The notes below the pieces were generated by a model. It searched no databases, was not told the origin of the DNA, and worked only from the letters and a program-made list of their open reading frames with translations. From an uncultured Clostridia bacterium (GTDB lineage Bacteria; Bacillota; Clostridia; Oscillospirales; CAG-272), in NCBI GenBank assembly GCA_946404295.1, contig CAMJDE010000113.1:1-6395 (forward strand): a stretch of DNA of 6,395 bases, written 5' to 3'. Position 1 is the first letter of the stretch, and the number at the start of each line of letters is the position of its first letter. Position numbers and translations under genes: made by a program. This document shows, in pieces, positions 1-5,697 of this stretch.

Positions 1-718
1 GATCGCGGGGGACGGACCCGCGGGGCGGCTTCTCGCCGTTTCGGACTACGTCGGCTGCGTCCGGGGATATATCGAGAACCCTTTTGTCGATCCGCCGCGC
101 AAATCCAACGGCAAACTCGACGTCGGCGCCGCCGTCGGACGGGGTTCCTTGACCGTGATCCGCGAGACGGGGGAGGGAGAGCCGCACGTCGGGACGGTCG
201 AACTCGTTTCGGGCGAGATCGCCGAGGATTTCACGCGCTATTTCGCCGAGAGCGAGCAGATCCCCTCGGTCGTCTCGCTCGGCGTTCTGGTCGCCCCGGA
301 CGGCACCTGCCGCGCCTCGGGCGGGGTCTTGATCCAACTGCTCCCGTTCCCCGATCCCGAAACCGTCGATAAGATCGAAGCAAACGTCGGGAAGATCGCG
401 AATATCTCGTCGCTCCTTGACGGGGGAAAAACGCTTGCGGAGATCGCGGGACTGGCGTTCGAGGGGATCGAGTTCGACCCCTTCGACGAGATCGACGTCG
501 ATTACGTCTGCACCTGCTCGCGTGAGCGGATGAAGCGCGGGATGCGCTCGCTCGGCGTCAAAAAACTCGCGGAACTCTTCGACGAGGAAGAAAAAGAGAA
601 CGGAAAACGGGTCCTGACGGCGGAGTGCCGCTTCTGCGACAAGAAATACCGCTTTACCGAAAAGGATTTCGGGCTGAATAAACCAAACGACGCAAGGGAC
701 AAAGGAGAAACGAAATGA
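1..718 (+). CDS. hslO: 33 kDa redox-regulated chaperone Hsp33, C-terminal part (5' end outside window)
   Basis: Hsp33 is a cytosolic holdase chaperone activated by oxidative unfolding. The reading frame is open from the window edge (first whole codon at 2) to TGA at 716-718, giving 238 residues; the family is about 290, so some 50-60 N-terminal residues are missing. The fragment opens with the family signature GDGPAGRLLAVSDY, then RGYIENP, GKLDVGAAVG, and LVSGEIAEDFTRYFAESEQ with the SLGVLV strand after it. The C-terminal zinc switch is intact: CTC at fragment residues 170-172 (nt 509-517) and CRFC at 209-212 (from nt 626), the four cysteines that hold zinc when reduced. The 36 residues between the two pairs are slightly more than the usual spacing. 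The ATG at 149 is internal and not a start. The stop overlaps the start of the next gene by 4 bp. No promoter is visible because the gene enters from outside. Identification is secure. Confidence 0.95.
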   Translation, partial: IAGDGPAGRLLAVSDYVGCVRGYIENPFVDPPRKSNGKLDVGAAVGRGSLTVIRETGEGEPHVGTVELVSGEIAEDFTRYFAESEQIPSVVSLGVLVAPDGTCRASGGVLIQLLPFPDPETVDKIEANVGKIANISSLLDGGKTLAEIAGLAFEGIEFDPFDEIDVDYVCTCSRERMKRGMRSLGVKKLAELFDEEEKENGKRVLTAECRFCDKKYRFTEKDFGLNKPNDARDKGETK

Positions 719-1950
719 AGCAACTGAAGGGAAACGCGGTCGTCGGTCAATCGGGCGGTCCGACCGCCGCCATCAACGCCAGTCTCGCGGGCGTGATCCG
801 CGGGGTCGCGGCGCACCGGGACGTCATCCCCGAACTCTACGGAATGAAAAACGGGATCGAGGGCTTTCTTTCGTCGGACGTCGCGCCGCTCCTTCCGCTC
901 TTTGACGGCGAGGAAAAACTGCGTCTGCTCGAACAGACCCCGGCGGCGGCTCTCGGCTCCTGCCGGAAGAAACTCCCCGATCCGAAGAAGGATCCCGGGT
1001 TTTTTGAGGATCTGGTCGCCCGGTTCCGGGAAATGGATATCCGCTATTTCTTCTATATCGGCGGCAACGATTCGATGGATACCGTCGCGAAACTCTCGGA
1101 ATACCTTAAGACCGTCGACTACGAGATGCGGGTCGTCGGCGTCCCGAAAACCATCGACAACGACCTTGCCGACACCGACCACACGCCGGGCTTCGGCTCG
1201 GCGGCGAAGTACGTCGCGGTCACGCTCTCCGAGATCGTCCGGGACTGCGCCGTCTACCGCGTTCCCGCCGTTACGGTCGTCGAGATCATGGGGCGCGACG
1301 CCGGATGGCTGACCGCGTCCGCCGCCCTTCCGGGGGCGATCGGCGGGGAAGGCGTCGATCTGATCTACCTTCCCGAACGCCCTTTTACCTTCGAGCAATT
1401 TACCGAGGATCTGAAAGAGGCGTTCAAGCGCCACCCGAACGTCGTCGTCGCGATCTCGGAGGGGATCCGCACCCCCGACGGGCGCTACGTCGGCGAGGGC
1501 GCGCAGAGCGGCGCCGCCGACGCCTTCGGACACAAGTATCTCGCCGGGGCGGGCAAGGTGCTTGAACAGTACGTCAAGGAGACCTTCGGCTGTAAGGTTC
1601 GTTCCTTTGAACTCTCGCTCCCGCAGCGGTGCGCCGCGCATCTGGCGTCGGACACCGACCTGACCGAGGCGGGGAACCTCGGCGCGTCCGCCGTCGCGGC
1701 GGCGATCGGGGGGAAGAGCGGCGTGATGGCGGCGCTCGAACGGAAGTCGAACGACCCCTACGTATGCGACGTCGTTTTTCGTTCGGTCGATCGGATCGCC
1801 AACGCGATCCGCCGCGTGCCCGACGAGTTCATCAACGAAAGAGCGAACGGAATCACCCCCGCGGGGATCGCGTATCTGGCGCCGCTGATCCGCGGCGAGC
1901 GGACGATCGTCTACCGCGACGGTCTGCCTGCTCACGCAAAAATCAGGTAA
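715..1950 (+). CDS. pfp: 6-phosphofructokinase, probably pyrophosphate-dependent (PFP)
   Basis: Phosphorylates fructose 6-phosphate to fructose 1,6-bisphosphate in glycolysis; the PPi-using type is reversible. The 411-residue protein has the N-terminal phosphate-binding loop GQSGGPTAAIN (11-21), GGNDSMDT (116-123), PKTIDND (144-150) with the expected catalytic base Asp148, and MGRDAGWL (192-199). ATP enzymes such as E. coli PfkA have Gly104 and Gly124; here the matching residues are Asp119 and Lys145, the pair known to block ATP and favour PPi. The residue matching PfkA Asp103 is Asn118. The ATG at 715-717 overlaps the hslO stop (ATGA) and has a Shine-Dalgarno sequence AAAGGAG at 701-707 seven bases upstream, which fixes the start and suggests translational coupling. 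The stop is TAA at 1948-1950, and a hairpin terminator begins 37 nt later. The family is certain; the phosphoryl donor is inferred from the two residues. Confidence 0.93.
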   Translation: MKQLKGNAVVGQSGGPTAAINASLAGVIRGVAAHRDVIPELYGMKNGIEGFLSSDVAPLLPLFDGEEKLRLLEQTPAAALGSCRKKLPDPKKDPGFFEDLVARFREMDIRYFFYIGGNDSMDTVAKLSEYLKTVDYEMRVVGVPKTIDNDLADTDHTPGFGSAAKYVAVTLSEIVRDCAVYRVPAVTVVEIMGRDAGWLTASAALPGAIGGEGVDLIYLPERPFTFEQFTEDLKEAFKRHPNVVVAISEGIRTPDGRYVGEGAQSGAADAFGHKYLAGAGKVLEQYVKETFGCKVRSFELSLPQRCAAHLASDTDLTEAGNLGASAVAAAIGGKSGVMAALERKSNDPYVCDVVFRSVDRIANAIRRVPDEFINERANGITPAGIAYLAPLIRGERTIVYRDGLPAHAKIR

Positions 1951-1987
1951 TATTTCAGGGCAGACAACGTTTTAGGATAAAAAGAGA

Positions 1988-2011
1988 GCGACCGACGGTT
2001 TCGTCGGTCGC
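1988..2011. terminator. Bidirectional intrinsic terminator between pfp and ftsZ
   Basis: A perfect 10-bp GC-rich stem: left arm GCGACCGACG at 1988-1997, loop GTTT at 1998-2001, right arm CGTCGGTCGC at 2002-2011. On the plus strand it is followed by CATTTGTTTTG (2012-2022), a T-rich run interrupted by one G. On the minus strand it is followed by TCTCTTTTTA (1987-1978), a better T tract. It lies 37 nt after the pfp stop and 22 nt after the ftsZ stop, so one hairpin can end both converging units. The minus-strand (ftsZ) direction looks stronger. The rest of the 83-bp gap between the genes (1951-2033) shows nothing else. Confidence 0.85.
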
Positions 2012-2033
2012 CATTTGTTTTGATCTGTTCGGC

Positions 2034-3218
2034 TTACTGCCGTTTCGGTTTGTTCAGGATATCGAGAATGTCGTCGAGGTTGATCTCATCCTCAAACGGA
2101 GGGACGGAGCCGGCGTCGGGGGATGTTGCTGCGGTTCCGAAACCGCTCTCGGCGGTCTCCCCGCCCTTCGGGAAGGTCGGTTCGGCGGCGTCGATCGCGG
2201 CGGCGCCGTCGGCGTTCTCGCTTTCGTTCTCGGCGTCGTTTTCGGCGGCGTGAGCGGGTCTTTCCTTATCAAACCCGGTCGCGATGATCGTGATGCGAAG
2301 CTCGTCCTGCAACGCGGGGTCGAAGGCGGCGCCCCAGATGATGTTCGCCTCGGGGTGCGCGGCGTTCGCGATCATACTCGACGCCAGATACACGTCGTCG
2401 AGCGAAATGTCGGGAGCGGCGGTAAAGTTGACGAGGACGCCCGTCGCGCCCGAGATCGAGGTCTCGAGCAGAGGGGAAGAAATGGCGGTCGTGGCGGCGA
2501 TCGCGGCTTTGTCCTCGCCACGCCCGGTTCCGACGCCCATGTGGGCGAAGCCGGCGTCCTTCATCACCGATACGACGTCGGCGAAGTCGACGTTAACGAA
2601 GCCGGGGATGTTGACGATCTCGGAAACGCTCTGCACGCCCTGCCGAAGCACGTCGTCGGCGGTCTCAAAGGCGGTCGCAAGCGTGATCCTGCCCTCGGAG
2701 ACCTGTTTCAGCCGCTCGTTCGGAATGACGATCAGCGAGTCTACGTACTGGCGAAGGATCTCGATCCCCGCCTCTGCCTGCGCCATACGGCGCTTGCCCT
2801 CGAAGAGGAAGGGCTTGGTTACGATCCCGATCGTCAGGATGTTCATTTCCTTCGCGATCTTCGCGATGACGGGGGCTGCGCCCGTGCCTGTCCCGCCGCC
2901 CATACCGGTCGTGACGAAGACCATGTCGGCGCCCTCGAGCAGATGACGGATATCCTCGATGCTTTCCTCGGCGGAACGCCGCCCGATCTCGGGATCCGAT
3001 CCCGCGCCGCGCCCGTTCGTGATCTTTTCGCCGATCACGAGTTTCTGGGACGCGCTCGAGAAGGAAAGCACCTGCGCGTCGGTGTTGACGGCGATGAAAT
3101 CCACCCCGCGGATATTCGTCGAGATCATACGGTTCACGGCGTTGTTGCCGCCGCCGCCGATGCCGACGACCTTGATATTGACCCCGTTATCAATGACTTC
3201 GTTATACTCAAACGACAT
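2034..3218 (-). CDS. ftsZ: Cell division GTPase FtsZ
   Basis: Tubulin-like GTPase that polymerises into the cytoplasmic Z ring and recruits the septal wall machinery. In the preferred 394-residue form: GIGGGGNN (19-26), the tubulin signature GGGTGTG (107-113), and the T7 loop NVDFADV (209-215), whose Asp211 and Asp214 complete GTP hydrolysis in the neighbouring subunit. The C-terminal subdomain ends near residue 316 (ITIIATGF). An Ala/Glu/Asp-rich low-complexity linker of about 60 residues and a final peptide INLDDILDILNKPKRQ follow; the peptide is an atypical version of the usual DIPxFLR-type tail. The longest frame begins at 3224, but GGAGGT at 3230-3225 abuts that ATG directly, whereas the ATG at 3218-3216 is 6 nt from it, so the start is placed at 3218. 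A 153-bp AT-rich gap separates it from murG upstream, with its own promoter. The stop at 2034-2036 is followed by the shared terminator. Confidence 0.97.
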   Translation of the reverse strand: MSFEYNEVIDNGVNIKVVGIGGGGNNAVNRMISTNIRGVDFIAVNTDAQVLSFSSASQKLVIGEKITNGRGAGSDPEIGRRSAEESIEDIRHLLEGADMVFVTTGMGGGTGTGAAPVIAKIAKEMNILTIGIVTKPFLFEGKRRMAQAEAGIEILRQYVDSLIVIPNERLKQVSEGRITLATAFETADDVLRQGVQSVSEIVNIPGFVNVDFADVVSVMKDAGFAHMGVGTGRGEDKAAIAATTAISSPLLETSISGATGVLVNFTAAPDISLDDVYLASSMIANAAHPEANIIWGAAFDPALQDELRITIIATGFDKERPAHAAENDAENESENADGAAAIDAAEPTFPKGGETAESGFGTAATSPDAGSVPPFEDEINLDDILDILNKPKRQ

Positions 3219-3224
3219 TGTCAT

Positions 3225-3230
3225 ACCTCC
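3225..3230 (-). promoter_or_regulatory. Shine-Dalgarno site that decides the ftsZ start
   Basis: On the minus strand the sequence reads GGAGGT, ATGACA, ATGTCG. GGAGGT is a near-perfect anti-16S match. The first ATG follows with no spacer, which a ribosome could hardly use; the second ATG (3218-3216) is 6 nt away, the usual distance. Initiation is therefore expected at the second ATG, giving MSFEYNEV as the N-terminus. Confidence 0.85.
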
Positions 3231-3273
3231 GCAAAAAATGGTGGGTGGAGAAAGTGTATATTTCTACAATGAT

Positions 3274-3302
3274 ATAATACAAAAAGTTCCGTTTTTTTGC
3301 AA
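3274..3302 (-). promoter_or_regulatory. Sigma-A-type promoter for ftsZ
   Basis: Minus strand: -35 box TTGCAA at 3302-3297 (4 of 6 to TTGACA), a 17-bp spacer, and -10 box TATTAT at 3279-3274 (5 of 6 to TATAAT). Transcription would start near 3266, giving a leader of about 47 nt before the preferred ftsZ start. The surrounding 147-bp gap is strikingly AT-rich against its GC-rich neighbours, as expected of a promoter region. No convincing terminator separates murG from ftsZ, so ftsZ may be read both from this promoter and by read-through from the upstream genes. Predicted by pattern only. Confidence 0.65.
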
Positions 3303-3315
3303 TACCTTGCTTCTA

Positions 3316-3356
3316 TTATTCACATTTTGTTAACATCTGTTTTTATATTAGCCACA
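3316..3356 (+). promoter_or_regulatory. Cluster of DnaA-box-like 9-mers upstream of the ftsZ promoter
   Basis: Three 9-mers in the same orientation (plus strand) resemble the DnaA box TTATNCACA: TTATTCACA at 3316-3324 (exact), TTGTTAACA at 3327-3335 (two mismatches) and TTAGCCACA at 3348-3356 (one mismatch). Their starts are 11 and 21 bp apart, near one and two helical turns, so they would lie on one face of the DNA. Relative to the predicted ftsZ transcription start they span about -50 to -90, a plausible activator position. The middle copy contains the palindrome TGTTAACA (3328-3335), which could instead be a separate operator. The sequence match is seen directly; DnaA binding is inference. 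Confidence 0.45.
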
Positions 3357-3371
3357 TAAAGCAGGGCAGAA

Positions 3372-4472
3372 CTACGAACGCTCGACTAAATTCGGGCAGA
3401 GGTCGAGGATCTCGCGCAGGATGACCGCCTCGCTGTTCCCGACGTGAAACCGCCTGACCGCCTCCCCCTTTCTCTTGCGCTCTTCGGGGTCGGAAAGGTA
3501 CGCCGAGAGTTTTTCAAAAAGAAGGTCGGCGGTCAGCGCCCCGTCCGGGATCAGGATCGCGGCGTTTTGTCTTGCGAGCGCGAGGGCGTTCTTGGTCTGG
3601 TGATCTCCCGCAGCGTGCGGGAACGGCACAAGGATCGACGGAACGCCCGCAGCCGCGATCTCCGAGATCGTCATGGCACCGGCGCGGCAGACGACGGCGT
3701 CCGCCGCCGTCAGTCGCAGGGGCATATCGTCGATATAGGGTTTCCGTTCGTATCTGCCGTAGGAAACAGGTTCTTCGCCGCTCGGGTTTCGTCCCACGGC
3801 GTGCAGGATCCGAAGCGACGGGAAGGACGAGAGCAGACGAGGCACGGCGCCCTCAAACGCTTCGTTCAGGTTCCTTGCCCCGAGACTGCCGCCGAAAACG
3901 AGAAGCAGGAGCGCGTCGCGCCCGATTCCGAGCCGTTTTCTTGCCGTTTCGCGGTTCAGGTCGTAGAACGCGCGGCGTAAGGGATTGCCCGAGACGACGG
4001 TCTTTTTGCTCTTCTTGAAATCGTGCGCCGCAGACGGAAAGTTGATCAGCGCAAGGTCGATCCGTCGGGCGAGGAGTCGCGCGGCGATCCCGGCGCGGGC
4101 GTTGGACTCGTGCAGGACGGTCGGAATCCCGCGTTTTGCCGCCTCGCGGAGCGTGGGATAGCAGACGTATCCCCCGGTTCCGACGACGAGATCCGGCTTC
4201 TCCTCGTCGAGGATACGCCCCGCGATCCGAAACGAACGGATAAGCGACGCGCCTGCCCGGAGATTGGCGGGTGAGAGAGAACGGCGAAGTCCCTTGACCG
4301 GGATATGTCGGATCGGATAACCCGCCCCCGGGACGAGGCGGTTTTCCATTCCGGCGGGGGTCCCGACGAACGGGACCGATAAATGCGGGGCTTTTTTTCG
4401 CAAGAGATCGGCGATCGCAATCGCCGGGTTGATATGTCCGGCTGTCCCGCCGCAGGCAAAGAGAACTTTCAT
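3372..4472 (-). CDS. murG: UDP-GlcNAc:lipid I GlcNAc transferase MurG
   Basis: Transfers GlcNAc from UDP-GlcNAc to undecaprenyl-diphospho-MurNAc-pentapeptide (lipid I), making lipid II on the inner face of the cytoplasmic membrane. The 366-residue length is normal. The GT-B fold shows the N-domain glycine-rich loop CGGTAGH (7-13), VVGTGGYVCYPT (96-107) and HESN (121-124), matching HEQN of E. coli. The C-domain has the third glycine loop GGSLGARNLN (194-203), then CRAGAMTISE (262-271) with Glu271 in the place of the ribose-binding Glu, and PFPHAAGDHQTKNA (283-296) with Gln292. The ATG at 4472 has AAAGGAA at 4485-4479 with a 6-nt spacer, inside the 16-nt gap after ftsW. The stop is TAG at 3374-3372. 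It sits in an mraY-ftsW-murG run, so it likely shares their transcript. Nothing is missing; identification is secure. Confidence 0.97.
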   Translation of the reverse strand: MKVLFACGGTAGHINPAIAIADLLRKKAPHLSVPFVGTPAGMENRLVPGAGYPIRHIPVKGLRRSLSPANLRAGASLIRSFRIAGRILDEEKPDLVVGTGGYVCYPTLREAAKRGIPTVLHESNARAGIAARLLARRIDLALINFPSAAHDFKKSKKTVVSGNPLRRAFYDLNRETARKRLGIGRDALLLLVFGGSLGARNLNEAFEGAVPRLLSSFPSLRILHAVGRNPSGEEPVSYGRYERKPYIDDMPLRLTAADAVVCRAGAMTISEIAAAGVPSILVPFPHAAGDHQTKNALALARQNAAILIPDGALTADLLFEKLSAYLSDPEERKRKGEAVRRFHVGNSEAVILREILDLCPNLVERS

Positions 4473-4488
4473 CGTCGGTTCCTTTCTT

Positions 4489-5682
4489 TTATTTGATCGG
4501 CACCTCTCGCGAGATCGAGAGCAGGATCCCCATCTCGAAAAAGAGCATCACGAGCGACGATCCGCCGTAACTGAAAAAGGGGAGAGAGATCCCGGTATTC
4601 GGGATCGTGTTGGTCACGACGGCGAGGTTCAGGAGCACCTGCACCGCGATCTTGCCCGCGATCCCGAGCGCGACCAGCCGCGAGAAGGGATCGGGCGCGC
4701 GCGACCCGACCCGGACCGCCCGGAAAACGAAAAGCGAAAAGAGAAAGACGACCCCGAGGGCACCGAGAAATCCCGTCTCCTCACAGAGGATCGTATAGAT
4801 CATATCGTTCGCGGGCTCGGATACGTAACTGTATTTCAGGACGCTTTGCCCGAATCCCCGCCCGAAAAAACCGCCGGAGCCGATCGCCATCAGCCCCTGG
4901 AGCGTCTGCCACCCGCCGTCGAGCGGGTATAGTTCGGGATTCAGCCAGATCGTGATGCGCCGTTTCGTGTAATCTGTCAGGAGCGCGAACGCCGCGACCC
5001 CGACCCCGGCGATCCCGCCGAACGCCCCGATATAGCGAAGCGTTATCCCCGAAAAGAGCATCACGAGGATCCCGATGCATCCGAGAATGATCAATCCCGA
5101 CAGATGCTTTTGCAGCAGAACGAGAACGCAGATCAGACCGATCAGAAGAAAGGGAAACAGCGTCCCGAAGAGAAAGGCGTTCTTTTTGTTCTTCCGGTCG
5201 AGCGCCTTTGCCGAATGGTCGGCGTAGTAGCGGGAGAGACACAGGATCAGGGTCGTTTTCGCAAACTCCGACGGCTGAAAGGTCAGGGGTCCGAGCGCGA
5301 TCCAGCGCTGCGCCCCGTTCCCGGCGATCCCGACGGCAAGAACCGCGAGCAAAAGCAGGATCGTGAGAAAGTAGAGCGACGGCGCGATCCCGTACCAGAA
5401 GCGCGTCGAGGGGAGCAGGGAGAGCAGCATCACGCCGACCCCGACCACGACCCATACGATCTGACGCTCGATGAAATAGTAGCCGTTGTGATAGCGGTTT
5501 TCGGCGTAGGCGAACCCGGCGGAGAAGATCGTGACGGTTCCCGCAGCGGCGAGCAGCAGGACGAGAATCAGGAGCGTCGGGTCGATCCCCCGGACGCTCC
5601 GGTGAAAGAGAGGCGCGTCGCTCGGCCCAAACGACGGAAGAAGCGATTTGATGAAGCCGCGTTTTCGGACGGTATTCCGCAT
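4489..5682 (-). CDS. ftsW: Septal peptidoglycan glycosyltransferase FtsW (SEDS family)
   Basis: Polytopic membrane enzyme that polymerises lipid II into glycan strands at the septum together with a class B penicillin-binding protein. The 397 residues show about ten hydrophobic segments after a basic cytoplasmic N-terminus of about 33 residues. Family motifs: GNGAQRWIALGPLTFQPSEF (121-140), RGFGQS (275-280), EPANDMIYTILCEETGFLGA (289-308) in the large extracytoplasmic loop, and PNTGISLPFFSYGGSS (361-376). Asp293 in the third motif matches the essential catalytic Asp of SEDS enzymes; the residue before it is Asn where Thr is usual. The ATG at 5682 has GGAGA at 5692-5688 with a spacer of 5-6 nt. 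The gap after mraY is 15 nt. Next to mraY, murG and ftsZ the division role is favoured over RodA; a sporulation paralogue (SpoVE) cannot be excluded from sequence alone. Confidence 0.93.
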   Translation of the reverse strand: MRNTVRKRGFIKSLLPSFGPSDAPLFHRSVRGIDPTLLILVLLLAAAGTVTIFSAGFAYAENRYHNGYYFIERQIVWVVVGVGVMLLSLLPSTRFWYGIAPSLYFLTILLLLAVLAVGIAGNGAQRWIALGPLTFQPSEFAKTTLILCLSRYYADHSAKALDRKNKKNAFLFGTLFPFLLIGLICVLVLLQKHLSGLIILGCIGILVMLFSGITLRYIGAFGGIAGVGVAAFALLTDYTKRRITIWLNPELYPLDGGWQTLQGLMAIGSGGFFGRGFGQSVLKYSYVSEPANDMIYTILCEETGFLGALGVVFLFSLFVFRAVRVGSRAPDPFSRLVALGIAGKIAVQVLLNLAVVTNTIPNTGISLPFFSYGGSSLVMLFFEMGILLSISREVPIK

Positions 5683-5697
5683 ATTTGTCTCCGTAAA

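Noticed and set aside
502..1935. A 477-codon open frame on the minus strand opposite hslO and pfp
   Set aside because: The Arg/Asp/Gly-rich translation has no recognisable domain and lies antisense to two clear genes. It is a by-product of GC-rich third codon positions.
1629..3272. A 547-codon open frame on the plus strand covering the end of pfp and all of ftsZ
   Set aside because: The translation is low-complexity and Arg/Gly/Asp-rich, and it crosses the terminator and two unmistakable genes. It is a shadow frame.
3273..3278. A perfect TATAAT on the plus strand
   Set aside because: No -35 box lies at 16-18 bp upstream and no plus-strand gene follows; it overlaps the minus-strand -10 region of ftsZ by base complementarity.
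3293..3310. GCAA-GGTA-TTGC followed by an A run as a possible murG terminator (minus strand)
   Set aside because: The stem is only 4 bp and A/T-containing, it is followed by A rather than T, and it overlaps the ftsZ -35 box.
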